Source of the DNA: Gonocerus acuteangulatus
Lineage: Eukaryota > Arthropoda > Insecta > Hemiptera > Coreidae
DNA: 64,000 nt
Direction: 5' to 3'
NCBI GenBank assembly: GCA_946811695.1
Contig: OX328125.1
Span: forward strand, 35,635,751-35,699,750
The notes beneath the pieces are model-generated. The model was given only the letters and a program-made list of their open reading frames with translations. It had not been told where the DNA came from and made no database searches. A program made the position numbers and the translations under genes. Shown piece by piece: positions 10,497 to 22,050 of the stretch. How positions within the stretch are numbered: the first letter of the stretch is position 1; each line of letters begins with the position of its first letter.

Positions 10497-11859
10497 GAAT
10501 CCTCCAATTAAAATCAGCAATCGCATACTACTTGACAAAACTAATAACGATCAAGAGAATATCCGTACTCCCTCACAAATACATCCTTCACCACCGTCTA
10601 CATCTACTCGCAAAGATAACAAGGTTCGCCAACTGCCATCAAACTGCCTTTATACCGATACGCCTGAAAAATTATAAATTGAACCAAAAGAAAAGGAAAA
10701 ATAAAAATAAAAACATTATACCTAGAAACGGATACTAATAATAATAATAAGAGACCAAAAATCTTTAAGATAAATCAAAACACGTACAGTAGTGAAACAA
10801 ATTTTTTTATGTCTAAAGTTTTTAAACTATGGTAGTGAAAATAATAATATATTATTCACTGTATGTGGATTCAAAACGCGCCATATTGTTGTTGTGATGT
10901 GATAAATTATTTATTGAAAGCTTTTGTTTGCCATTTCATAAAAAAAAAAACAAGAAAATTATCTTCTTTTAATTCAAGCAGAAAATAAAGTTCTATTTTT
11001 TTTTTTTTTTTTGTTGGCTCAATTGACGTCTTCTCCCGTATTTAATAATTACCGCCTTTAAGGCATATTCATTTATTTTGCTGAAAACTGCTGATATATT
11101 ATATAATAATTGTCTTTTTTATACTTCCTCTTTTTCTAATGTAACCAAAATTTATTTATCTTATGATTATGTCAGCTCTCAAATGTCAGTGGGTGTAAAG
11201 TTGTCATAAAAAAAGTCAAATATCGTTTTATTTCTAAAATGATGAAAAAATGTTGACCGCTTTAATATTCCCATAAAGCTCAAAACTTTACGGTCATCAT
11301 TCCACTTCAAAAAAAGTAAAAAAAAAAAAAAGGTTTAAAAAACACTGGACATGGAGAGAGATGGAGGTTGGGAAGAGAAGTTTGATTCCGGAGCTCTGGT
11401 TGTTAATCGCCTGACAAGAGTATTCTGGGAAGTTAATCTGGCGACAGGGGAGGGATGTTTTTTGCCGGGGTTGGCCCTGTCAGGCAAAGGTCCGACGGGG
11501 AAAAAACCTCTCGGATACAATAGAAGCCTAATTGCTCCTTAACGGATCTCCAGGCCACCCCAGACCAAACACTTCACTACAGACACAGTCTCAATGTCAC
11601 CCTGTCCTATGTCTAAACCTCGGTTCCGGGGAACCGTGAGTCTCGCTCAAATTTGCCCTGAATTGTGTAATTGGTATATGCATATCGTATATCCTTTGAC
11701 TAGTAAGCAGAACTAATATTTATTACCTTTTCCAACCGTCTTTCTCCAAGAATCCATAGACTCTATAAGGGGATTTCACTTCGGTACGGTCCGTTTTGAG
11801 GGAATTTACGGAATCGCTAAGGTTGGTGATTTCAAGTTGAAGTTATTCCTATTATTGAC
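10494..11859. other. No gene recognised
   Basis: AT-rich with homopolymer runs near 10998 and 11320. The two opposing ORFs at 11335-11542 lie on complementary strands of one GC-richer patch and show no domain. Confidence 0.45.
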
Positions 11860-12370
11860 CACACCATGCTATGTCGGTATTGGCCACGCCATTCTACGTC
11901 GGTACTGGCCATGCCATCCTATGTCGGTATGGGCCACACCATTCTATGTCGGCATTGGCCACACCATCCTATGTCTGAATTGGCCACACCATCCTATGTC
12001 GGTATTGGCCTCGCCATCCTATGCCGGTATGGGCCACACCATACTATGTCGGTAATGACCACACTATTCTATGTCGGTATTGGCCACAGCATCCTATGTC
12101 GGTATGAGCAAAACCATCATATTTGGGTATTGGCAAGACCATCCTATGACGGGTTGGGCCTAACCATTCTGAGTCGGGATTTGCAACACCATCCTATGAC
12201 GCAATGGGCACCGCCATCCTATGTCGGTATTGGTCAAAACATCCTTTATCAATAATGGCCACACAATGATATGTCGGGTTGGGCCTAACCATTCTGGGTC
12301 GGTATTGGTCATACCAGCCTATGCCTGTATTAACCACAACATTCTATGTCAGTGGGTACCACACAATCCT
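11860..12370. repeat. Minisatellite, 25-bp unit, about 20 copies
   Basis: The unit is close to ccacaccatcctatgtcggt plus attgg. Copies are imperfect, with divergence rising towards both ends. Because 25 is not a multiple of 3, more than one frame stays open and yields low-complexity peptides (for example YVGIGHTIL). These are not taken as proteins. Confidence 0.93.
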
Positions 12371-13879
12371 GGTATTCAATCTAAAGTGACAATTGATTTA
12401 GGCCTAAAGCGGTTTGATATCCGAGTATTTGTATTAAATACTTTAGGTCTTTTAAGACTGCAAATAGTATTTTTTTTTATTAAATCTGTTCTCCATAATA
12501 CGGTTATTTAAGCGGGGGTTTTGAATTTCTGTAACACCCTTGAAATTCGCCCTCTCGAATTACTCATTCTTGGAACTTGAATGAAAACTATCTATTATCT
12601 ATTATTATTATCTTATAATTTATGCATTAGTTTGGACTACTTACTAACGAAAATAGCACTCTAATATCAAATGTCTACATAAGCCACCCTACTCCTCTGT
12701 TAATAAGCAAGAATAGAATAAAAAAATCACCGAGTTAAAAGATCGTCAGGGTTCAGTGAGAATTTTAAAATAAAAGTAAATGTTTTAAAGAAATTAATTT
12801 GTATTTGTTTTCAGCGCTTTAGCTTAGCCGGATTCACAAGTCTTATACAGGCTTATCCGGAGGAGAAGAACTGATCCGTTTAGAAGCCCAATTGAAGGCA
12901 TAAAAATCAACAATACAAAGATATCTGAAACACTACATCTCGGTTACCCTATCACGGCCAGCGATAGATAAAAATACCTTCGAATTAAAAAGAACACAAA
13001 ACAGATGCAAGGTGCTTAATAATTTCACTTTTATCGCTGTCGTTAGACACTATACTTTGGTGGAACAAATAAATGTTCTTACCAAGACTTGTTAAGCCTT
13101 TAATGATACCAAAAAAATTCGAGTAAAAGAGAAACATTACCCTTTCATGTAGTTATCATTGGACGCATGTTTTCGCTGAAAAAAGCCGATGAAACAATAG
13201 CAATTCCAGAGAAGAAGCCCCATGTATGGAAAGACACGAATATCCTTAAAATAAAACGCCGACGGGAAAAGAGAAAGAAAATTCCCCCGAGTATGGGAGG
13301 AAAATCTAATAAAATTCAAAGCAGATCCCCGACGAAGGGGGAGGAGATATTGATGTTGCCAGTAGAAGCGGGGTTGGGGGATTGTCTGCCTGGGTTGTCA
13401 TCTATTTTGTCGGGATTCGGTGTTGGTGGTTGCGGTTCCTGTTGGCTATTGGCAATGCAAACCCTATCCGGCCAAATAGAATGACGTATGATTGGGGAGA
13501 AGGCGGAGGGTTCGAGGTCTGAATCACAAGCAGGCCTTCCCAGTTCGATGTTTGGGACCGACGGCCTACCTGGACCCAGTCCTTTGCTACAATTCAATGT
13601 ACCAATATCCAATCTGCCGACCTCATCCTCAATATTATCTCACAGCAATACAACCTCAATGGTTACCAATAGATGACAACAAATATCCACACAATTTAAT
13701 TACCTTGCTTTACAATAATTTAGTCGTGCTACCTACATTTCAGACAGTGCCGTCTAGAGAATAAGTAAGCATCTAAGGATAAACCAGGGGATTTGCATAA
13801 CCCTACAATATATTACATTAGGTTCGTATAAAAACTTCAGGTTCAAAAAATGTTAACAATTGACAAAATAACCTAAATT
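12371..13879. other. No gene recognised
   Basis: AT-rich DNA with a GC-richer patch at 13320-13600, where ORFs exist on both strands. No domain or repeat match was recognised. Confidence 0.4.
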
Positions 13880-14012
13880 GCCCTCTTCCTTTTAGCACTT
13901 TCCTCCGAAGGAAAGTAGCTATTGAGGTTGCACTCATGACGGAATTTTTGAAAAATTTCTTCAAATCTCCATCGATCCTACCTAGTAGACACCGAAAATG
14001 ACCCCCATTAAA

Positions 14013-14081
<69 letters not shown>

Positions 14082-14968
14082 TGTTAACACGATAGCGGCC
14101 AGAGTTTTTGTTTTTTCTTCACGAAACGTGGTATATAGCGTTCAATTAGCAAACGTTTGAACGAGTTCGTTAACCACCAAAATCGCCCCACCGGGAGGGG
14201 GGGTTTACCCCGGACCCAAAACACTAATTTGACAATGCCAGCCGTAGTTTTTGTTATATTTCAACGAAACTCGGTATTCGTTATGTTAATCTAATGAGAG
14301 ACATACGTTGTAAAAATAAACTAAATCGGTTTATTAGGAGGGGGGGGGTTACTCCGGACCCACATTACCAATTTGCCACTACCAGCCGTAATTTTTGTTA
14401 CATTTCAACGAAACTCGATATTCGTGGTGGAAATCAACAGAGAAAAATGGGTTGTAAAAATAAACTAAATTGGGTTATTTAGAGGGGGGGGGGGGTTTAC
14501 TCCGGACCTAAAGTACTAATATACCGGTATAGTATACCGGTCGTAATTTCTGCTGTATTGTAACGAAATGCGGTATACGTCGTGGGTATCTCACGAGAAA
14601 GATGTGTTGTAAAAATGAAGTGAATCGGTCTATTGGAAAGGAGTGTTTACTTTAAACTCTGTTTCATTAGAATTAGCCGGCCAGGTATCCTCTTCCTGCG
14701 TCAGATCAAATGACGGAAAATGAAGTTTTTGTGTATTTATTAAGTAGTACATTATCATGTATTAACATAACTCTGGAAGCAAGTTATTTACAAAATTAAT
14801 AATTGAACAGTTCTCATAAGAAATGTAAATGAGCAGAACTATTCACGCTTTTATTTTATTTATATAGGTTATTTACAGCAAATTATTCAGTAATGTCTAC
14901 ACTATACAAAATCTGAGGAAAGTGCTTAGTTATGCAGCTCCTGCGTGACTGATTTTTCTTTTATTATC
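13880..14968 (+). mobile_element. 1.1-kb repeat element E with internal tandem units
   Basis: Order: an end block (ttttagcactttcctccgaa...), a (TA)n tract at 14016-14078, then about 3.5 tandem units of about 148 bp (14110-14690). The units are marked by gtttactccggaccc and by a ttttgttacatttcaacgaaac-type core. An end block with gcagctcctgcgtgac closes it. An inverted, similarly complete copy is at 33161-34290; fragments are at 22340-22640 and 39060-39390. No coding region. Class unknown. Confidence 0.7.
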
Positions 14969-15052
14969 TTACATTTCTTATTTATTTATTTTTGTAATAT
15001 ATTCTTGTTTTGTGTATGTGTTTTATGAGTATGTACACGTATGTGTTAATGT

Positions 15053-15062
15053 ATATATATAC

Positions 15063-15112
<50 letters not shown>
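15053..15112. repeat. (TA)n microsatellite
   Basis: Pure TA tract. The ORFs overlapping it encode only YI repeats. Confidence 0.95.
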
Positions 15113-15116
<4 letters not shown>

Positions 15117-15176
15117 TGGTGTGTACACGCAATATGTATAGAAGTACATACCTACACATAAATAAGTTGAAAAATA

Positions 15177-15350
15177 GTCCCATAACAGGCCACACGGGCC
15201 CAAATGGGCAGATACAGTAGATGTATCTCATTCTTGACCACACGGAACACCGCCCCCCCCCCAGTCCCCTTATATAAGCCCGTGCCAAGTTTTGAACTCA
15301 GGTCCTCTAGAATCTCAGTCGAGTGCTTTACCACTAAGCTAATCTCGCCC
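15177..15350 (-). mobile_element. SINE-C, tRNA-derived
   Basis: Minus strand starts GGGCGAGATTAGCTTAGTGG (A-box region) and continues TAAAGCACTCGACTGAG, then ACCTGAGTTCAAAACTTGG (B box GAGTTCAAA). The 3' part ends with the gcccgtgtggcctgtt segment shared with 41110-41378. RNA polymerase III promoter halves are at tRNA-like spacing. Confidence 0.75.
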
Positions 15351-16048
15351 ATATATATTTATATAAATACTCTCAAATTTTTGCCATTTTAGTTAAATGA
15401 ATTATAGTAATTTCTTCAAATGACGCCAAGGATATGCATAATTTTGAAGTACAGAACGAATACGCAGTTCCGGCATTGTTTCTGGATGGTAGAGCGCAAA
15501 CAGACAAATATACATTGCCACTGAAGAGTATCAATGACCTTACTTAAACTACTTACTTTTTTAATCTAACTTAAAAAAAAAAATATGATAAAACTTTCTT
15601 GGAAATTCTTGTTTAACCAGAAGGGGTCTACATTGATTTTTTCCTGTGCCAAATTTAGCGCATACCTTCTTAAGAACCGCAATTAGCCGTTTGGCGAAAG
15701 ACGTGTATCGAATTCTCAAGTGGAGGTTTAGCGAGTTTAACCTTGGAAGAATACTCCATAGCTCGGATATTTCACAATTAGGAATTCTCTGGAAGGAATT
15801 ACCTCGTTAAAGGTAAAAAATATATTTAAAAAAATAACACAAACACAAAAAATGTTTAAAAAAACGCTAAGGTTAGGAAGTAATAATGTCTAGGATCAAT
15901 GTCAGTTTGTTGATAATTTTTTGTTTTCTAATTTATGTAGAGGACACAATTCATTCAAAAATATAAATATTGTTTCTTGTGTATGTGTCACGTTTGCATT
16001 TTGTATAGTTTTACATTTTTCAGGTGTTTAAATAGTTCTACAATAAAA
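15351..16048. other. No gene recognised
   Basis: AT-rich non-coding DNA between SINE-C and the 51-bp minisatellite. Confidence 0.45.
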
Positions 16049-16514
16049 TGTCTGCCATCCTTCAGTAGGTAGATATGTGATCAATTTCACCAAGTGGGCA
16101 GTCTTTCATCCTTCAGTAGGTAGATATGTGATCATTTTCACCAAGTGGGCAGTCTGTCATCCTTCAGTAGGTAGATATGTGATCATTTTCACCAAGTGGG
16201 CAGTCTTTCATCCTTCAGTAGGTAGATATGTGATCATTTTCACCAAGTGGGCAGTCTGTCATCCTTCAGTAGGTAGATATGTGATCATTTTCACCAAGTG
16301 GGCAGTCTGTCATCCTTCAGTAGGTAGATATGTGATCATTTTCACCAAGTGGGCAGTCTGTCATCCTTCAGTAGGTAGATATGTGATCATTTTCACCAAG
16401 TGGGCAGTCTGTCATCCTTCAGTAGGTAGATGTGTGATCATTTTCACCAAGTGGGCAGTCTTTCATCCTTCAGTAGGTAGATATGTGATCATTTTCACCA
16501 AGTGGGCAGTCTGA
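16049..16514. repeat. Minisatellite, 51-bp unit, about 9 copies
   Basis: Near-identical 51-bp units containing catccttcagtaggtagata and ttcaccaagtgggcag. Since 51 is a multiple of 3, one frame stays open through the array (16077-16514) with a 17-residue period, FTKWAVCHPSVGRYVII. Differences between units are single bases, so expansion is recent. I see no start context, flanking exon or domain that would make it a gene. Confidence 0.95.
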
Positions 16515-16920
16515 CACAATGTCTTTAAGAGTAAGAATCGTCAGGAATGTTGTGAAAAAATTGCAAAGCTTAACAAAGGAGTAAAACCAGCACTTCCGAA
16601 ACATCAAACACCTAATTGTGCCTCCGACAGAAGTTTGAGCATGAACCTTTTTTGCAGGAACATTACTAGGCTTTCCAATGGCCACCTTCCGCTCCATGAT
16701 TTTACAACCGTTTCAAAGATATTTAAGAAAATAGCCTAAAGGTACAACGCTGCTCATGGCTTATTACAACATATTTTTTGTGAAATTATTCAAGTATTCC
16801 ACACCACCCAAAATGTAGATGAAGCAATTTTGATTAATGTGGTACCTTGTTGTTGTGGAGTTTTTGAGTGATCCAAACGAAGGACCCAGATTTTCAACGT
16901 TTACCCAAAATCGAATAATG
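16515..16920. other. No gene recognised
   Basis: AT-rich DNA between the minisatellite and MITE A. Nothing further is supported. Confidence 0.45.
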
Positions 16921-17166
16921 ATATTGTACCTACCACGTTAAACTACCGAATATGCAAATCGGAGCAAACAAGAGAGCGAACATATTCTATCCATCGATGA
17001 AGTAATATACTGAAAAATGATCTTATTCGATACTTTCTTTAAGGCATTAAAGGCAATTCTGCAACAATTTACGACATGCAGTATCATCCACAATCTACGA
17101 GCAAAGTCTCGCATCTGAAAAACGAGGTTTTGCATATTCGATAGTTTGACATGTTAGGGACGATAT
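16921..17166. mobile_element. MITE family A, best copy
   Basis: The left end ATATTGTACCTACCACG...CGAATATGCAAAT is an imperfect inverted match to the right end TGCATATTCGATAGTTTGAC...GACGATAT, a TIR of about 40 bp. Related copies lie at 4430-4857 and 31835-32010. No ORF of note. The superfamily is not assigned because the target duplication is unclear. Confidence 0.75.
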
Positions 17167-17291
17167 GAACTTAAGTGGTTTCATTCGATCCCTCCTCGCC
17201 AAAAATATTATAAATGTGTACCAGAATGCAAAACCACGTTTCTTTTCCCGGAAAAAACGTTTTCCGGTATGCTAATTCTGCTAATACTACT

Positions 17292-17294
<3 letters not shown>

Positions 17295-17338
<44 letters not shown>

Positions 17339-17357
17339 CATATATATATATATATAT

Positions 17358-17428
<71 letters not shown>
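17295..17428. repeat. (TA)n microsatellite, longest in window
   Basis: TA tract with two tacata interruptions, followed by short tag repeats at 17427-17440. Confidence 0.95.
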
Positions 17429-17440
17429 GTAGTAGTAGTA

Positions 17441-18991
17441 TTAGTCTAGATGTCTATGCAAGCTATCAACATGTTAGAAGTTTAGGCCTCTAAATAATTC
17501 AATACCTTCTCTAAGGGGGGTTTTCTGTCTATACATAATGCATAAAAAATACATAATGCCCTTAATGCCTGCTAACACCCTCACCAATAATATAGAGTAT
17601 TAAAAAGCTAAAAAAAATATCCTGTTCCCTCCTCCCACCCTAAAATTGCCCCAACCTCCTTTTGTAAGTCTATGAAAGAACAAGGGCGCTTGATGAATCC
17701 CTCGACCTACGCCAATATTGGTCAGAGCAGTGTGTAATAATAATGTCTCTCATATAATTATTTATATTATTGAGCAACTGTCAAAAATATCATTTCATTC
17801 AATTTTAAATTTGCTAATAATCAGTTCTTATGTGGACCTAGTGGACTTCCCTAAAATTTATGCGTGTAAATATGTATTCGATGAAAATTGCACAATCAAG
17901 TGAAAGTTTAAACGATTTTGTGTTAATATTGATTTAGATTTTTTTTTTTTTTTTGTAGATAATTTAGTAAGCTTTCGAATGTCCACATTCCACTTACCAC
18001 GACTTCCAGACCGTTTTCATGATATTTAGGAAAATATACGAAGATTTCAAAACTTTACAGGTCTATTATTAAAATATTTTCTTTCGAATACTTCCTTAAC
18101 TCCAAAGGTAACCAAAATTTAAACATTATAGTTTAAATGCATTTAAATCATGTAAAAAATATTTCAATTGAATCCCACTATTCTAAGTATCCAACCCGAA
18201 AAAATGAGTTCCACTTTCCACAAAAAAGTTTACAGATACCACCTATCCTTGCTAGAAATGAGTGCTAATGCTAAAATTCTATGTTAATTATAGCTTGATG
18301 TTCAAATTGAAATAAATAAAACAAGTCTACAGTTACTTAAGAATACAAATTTTTTAAACACAGGTCAATAGACGGGCACTAGTGAGTTAATAATTTCTAA
18401 ATTTCCCCCCAAAAAAATAGCCAAAAGATTGAAAGTAAAATATTTGAAGTCGACACTCAAGATTTTCAAATTATAGCAAGGATTAGCCGCTAAGATGGTT
18501 CATTTCCTATGTTTTTTAGTTTTTGTTTTTTTCTGTATTCATAATAGTGTATATATTATAAAATAAGACATACACATTTCAATTGAAATGAATTACGAAA
18601 ACTCATTGGATCGGATCACTGATTTAACCGTTGGTCGATGATTCCGGAACGGGAACTGCTCGTAATATAGGATAGGAACTGGTTGAGGAGGAATTCTCTC
18701 AATATCTTGTTAATTATAAAGTTGCTGGATATTGATTAACTTGATTATGGTATGAGCCGCTTGATAGGCTGTTATGGAGTAGGCTCTGAACGCTAGCCTT
18801 TCTGGAAAGATCTTCACGCAACGGGTTAATGCAGAGGAGGTCAACATTAAAAAGTCTGAATCTAAGAAACTGCGTCATCTTCGTGAGTTTCCGTTCATAT
18901 TCCCTAGTGCCATTGGTAATGTAAAAGAAGCATGTACTGATAGAGTTTGACCTTTCTTTAAAAATATAAAACGAAATCTTAAATAAGTAAA
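17441..18991. other. No gene recognised
   Basis: AT-rich DNA; only short unsupported ORFs. Confidence 0.45.
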
Positions 18992-19054
18992 GATGGAATG
19001 GTTGGGATTCGGCTAAATAAACCTCAATATGATTTTGTTTTAAAAAAAATCTAT

Positions 19055-19100
19055 ATTTCGGACGTTTCGGCTACTCATTGGTAGCCTTCGTCAGCTAAAA
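19055..19100 (-). ncRNA. Hammerhead ribozyme, ACGU family (intact core)
   Basis: Minus strand: core CTGACGA, helix II GGCTAC/GTAGCC (6 bp, loop CAATGA), GAAA, palindromic ACGU helix III, then C as cleavage nucleotide. Position 7 is C, allowed by CUGANGA. Helix I (CGAAATA against ATTTTAG) is weak, with two mismatches, so efficient cleavage is uncertain. Confidence 0.68.
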
Positions 19101-19159
19101 TGACAAAAAAGGAAGAAATTAATACAAAAACAAAATTTCTTAATTAATTTCTTTTTTGT

Positions 19160-19210
19160 CATTTTAGCTGACGAAGGCTACCAATGAGTAGCCGAAACGT
19201 CCGAAATATT
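19160..19210 (+). ncRNA. Hammerhead ribozyme, ACGU family (intact core)
   Basis: CTGACGA at 19168-19174, helix II GGCTAC/GTAGCC, GAAA at 19194-19197, ACGU palindrome, C at 19201 as cleavage nucleotide. Mirror image of 19055-19100. Helix I is weak, as in that copy. Confidence 0.68.
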
Positions 19211-19270
19211 TTTTTTTTTTAAAACAAAATCATATTGAGGTTTATTTAGCCGAATCCCAACCATTCCATC

Positions 19271-19889
19271 TGTACTTATCACCTCGACGGCTAACTATCT
19301 AATCATCATGAAATCTTAAATAGAAGGAAGATTTAAAGCGTGGACAAGAAGCCGACTATAAGCAGAAATTAAGGCTCCACCTTCACAAAATTTGCTTTAG
19401 GAAAACACTGTTTCCAATACGATACTTACCTCTCACTTTTCTGTTGAGTTCAATTTAAAAAAAAGAGCCAAATAACAGAGAAAAATAAAAAGAGATAAAC
19501 ATACAAAAAAAAAACCCTTTCCAAAGAACAAAGCTAACACTTTCGGAGTTTTAAGCTTTTGTTTCTCCGATGGAACTCGCCCTTTCGAAAATTGCGTCTG
19601 AACCTTTTTTGAAGAGAATTTAGTATGCTTCGGAATGGTCACGGTCAACATACTAGGATTCGATACATTTACGAAAATGTACGACGATCCCAAAACCTTG
19701 TCTATTAATGACTTTTTTTTTTTTTTAGTACTTCCTGTGCTCGAAAAGTACCCGAAATTTCTTAAAATCTTAGTTTAGATGAATTTTAAACATGTAGAAA
19801 ATATTTCAATGAATCCAACAATTTTCAGTACCCAAACCAAAGAAACTTTTTTTATCTAATACGGTTACAGATAACACCTTGAAAATGGT
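19271..19889. other. No gene recognised
   Basis: AT-rich DNA with homopolymer runs; nothing supported. Confidence 0.45.
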
Positions 19890-19972
19890 TTGATGTTATT
19901 TTTCGTCGCTGGGATAGTATTTTTAGATGGAACGGCATTTTTCTCCAGCGGTGGTACTCCTCCTCACTTCTT

Positions 19973-20016
19973 CCCGGAATATTTCGATGGATTCATGTCC
20001 ATCTTCTTCAGCCAGG
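19973..20016 (-). ncRNA. Hammerhead ribozyme, PLE-2 (intact core)
   Basis: Minus strand: CCTGG, CTGAAGA, A, GATGGA-CATGAA-TCCATC, GAAA, TATT, CCGGG. Helix I pairs CCTGG with CCGGG through a central U-G wobble. The helix II loop differs by one base from other copies. Confidence 0.77.
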
Positions 20017-20296
20017 TACTTGTTTCTTCCTCGGTGGTAGCCAAGGGAATGACATTTTGTTATCCCAGCGACGAAAAATAACATCAAACATATAAAACCT
20101 TACGGCGAGGAAAATAGAAGCAGGAGGAAAAAAAAAAAAGACGCAATACCATCAGCGCTGCCAACGGACAGAATCCCAACTACACCAGGGAGCTTCAAAA
20201 CCATTCGTCCGCCGATACTGTGGCTAGAGGGGAGAAAAGGAGCCCAGATCGAGAAAAATGGCATTCCCTTGGCTACCACCGAGGAAGAAACAAGTA

Positions 20297-20340
20297 CCTG
20301 GCTGAAGAAGATGGAGATGAATCCATCGAAATATTCCGGA
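20297..20340 (+). ncRNA. Hammerhead ribozyme, PLE-2 (intact core)
   Basis: CCTGG 20297-20301, CTGAAGA 20302-20308, GATGGA/TCCATC helix II, GAAA 20328-20331, AUAU helix III, U at 20335, then CCGGA 20336-20340. Helix I is four pairs including one G-U; the outer pair is lost. Confidence 0.75.
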
Positions 20341-20419
20341 AAGAAGTGAGGAGGAGTACCACCGCTGGAGAAAAATGCCGTTCCATCTTAAAAAAAAAAT
20401 ATATATATATATATACTGG

Positions 20420-20832
20420 CACACAAAATCGTCTATCACCTGTCCGTCTGTATGTTTGTTCCTTATACAAATCCACACCGCATGACCAATTTTGACGAAA
20501 CTTGGCACACAGGTAGGTCTTCATATGGGGATTGCCATAGGCCAGGTCAAAATCGTCTATCAACTGTTTGTCTGTTTGTTCCTTATACAAGTCCAAACCA
20601 TTTGGCCGATGTTGACCAAACTTGGCACACAAGGAGGTCTTGATCCGAAGAGAGTCCAGGTCAAAATCGTCTAGTACTCACTGTTCAGAGATCAAGGGTA
20701 CGAATCTGTGAACCCGAAAGGTTACAGATTTGCGTTGTTAGATTTTAATATTACTTATTTGGTTTCTAATTTTTTTTTTTTTTTCTAGATGCAGAAATTA
20801 AGTGTGGGATGGCACGCTGGGTAACAGCTAGA
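20420..20832 (+). mobile_element. Repeat element F with tandem 115-123-bp units
   Basis: Units beginning aaaatcgtctatcaactgtt recur at 20426, 20549 and 20663. They contain tgtttgttccttatacaa and acgaaacttggcacaca. The 3' end is a conserved block with ctagatgcagaaatt...gctgggtaacagctag. An inverted copy is at 40503-40885. Its left side abuts a (TA)n remnant. The small ORFs are by-products of the repeat. Confidence 0.7.
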
Positions 20833-22050
20833 ATAAAATAGAATTATTAAATTCCTAAACCTTATAATAATGACATTAATCTTATAATAAAATATTTATT
20901 ATTCTATTAATTATCAATATAAAAGTTACTTTTAATTTTTGGGTTTAATTGATTTTGTTGAGTTCTTTTTCTATATTTTACATAATTTGAACCGATCCGG
21001 CAGTCCGATTGCTACGATTTTTCAACCGCTTCCGAGGTATTAAAAACGATAGGAAACGTCCAATACTGCTCATGTATTCATGTATTAAAAATAATTATTT
21101 TTTTTTTGTGAGACTTTTTTCTTCAATTACTCACTCCAAAGTACCAATTAAAAATCTTTGTAGACCCATATTCCAAATAATTTCCATATAATTTTTTTTC
21201 GCGAGAAACGAAGCTTCCGATGGGCAGATTCCGCTAGTTAAAGAATTTAACTTTTCCATATATACAAGATTTTTTTTTTTTCTAATTTCATCGCGAACGT
21301 GCCATTTCTTTAGACAGTTTATATATTTCTACACAAATTGAACAGTTGGTTTTATCTAATCCTTTGGTTTACGTTGACGTATCTAGAAGAAACGGATTTC
21401 TTCGAAAACAGGAGAGGGAAAACACGCTAAAACAATAACTTCCTTATTCCTTCACATGATGTGGCTTATTGATTAAATTTTGTGTCACATTTTACGTTTA
21501 CGAGAGAATTGCGTTCTTAAGGTAATTTCACTGGAGTTTACTCTTTGATTAGACGAATAACTCATCTTGAACAAACACGAGTTGATTTTGATTCATCATT
21601 TCCGTGAGTGAAGATTTGAGTAAATATGGAGAATCCCGTTTTATTATGAAACACTAATTCGTCTCATGATTGAGTGGTAAGTGTCACGAATTCGAGGAGT
21701 CATATTTGACTTATTACAGCCTGATAGATGGGTCTTCATGAGACTTATGTCCGTGGAGTACATCATCGAATATGACAAGATCTGTACTCGAGTAAAGTGT
21801 TCTAATATTTTTATTTTATTAATAAAGAGAGGAGTGTCTGTCTAGTTGCTAGTCATTGTGTTAAAGCGAATAAATGTCAATGACAACAGGGGTGGTGTTG
21901 ACATTTGGGTGTTGTTGCTTATTAATTCATGATAAGGACTTTGGTTATAGCTTAGGGCATATCTGTTCTGAGTTGGCTTTGCCAAAATTTGCGCGAAATA
22001 AATCGTAGTGCCCACGTTTATGCGTTACCAGGCAAACGTTATATAAGTTA
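20833..22050. other. No gene recognised
   Basis: AT-rich DNA; short unsupported ORFs only. Confidence 0.45.

Larger units (their letters stand above)
18992..19270. repeat. Inverted repeat carrying a ribozyme in each arm
   Basis: Arm 18992-19105 and its reverse complement 19150-19270 are nearly identical, including gatggaatggttgggattcg at the outer ends. The loop is about 45 bp. Each arm holds a hammerhead motif of the ACGU family pointing outward. A third, decayed copy with the same flank (ttagccgaatcccaac) is at 27105-27230. Confidence 0.85.
19890..20395. mobile_element. PLE-2 3' ends in fold-back arrangement
   Basis: 19890-20056 is a minus-strand 3' end, joined at about 20060 to a plus-strand unit starting tatcccagcgacgaaaaata and running to ccgttccatctt at 20390. 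The plus-strand part contains the frame RSPDREKWHSLGYHRGRNKY and, in another frame, the C-terminal PLE-like peptide. A (TA)n remnant follows at 20399-20415. Ribozymes lie at 19973-20016 and 20297-20340. Confidence 0.75.

Noticed and set aside
11837..12511. Overlapping ORFs of 72, 129 and 96 codons
   Set aside because: Produced by the 25-bp minisatellite; several frames are open at once.
13316..13764. Gene in the GC-richer patch
   Set aside because: ORFs on both strands cover the same bases with low-complexity composition and no recognised family.
16077..16514. Repeat protein of 145 residues
   Set aside because: Pure 51-bp minisatellite with no start context, domain or flanking exons.
16049..16514. 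CRISPR-like array
   Set aside because: Units are contiguous with no unique spacers, and the genome is eukaryotic.
17214..17493. YI-repeat membrane-like peptides, here and at other TA tracts
   Set aside because: Translation of (TA)n microsatellites.
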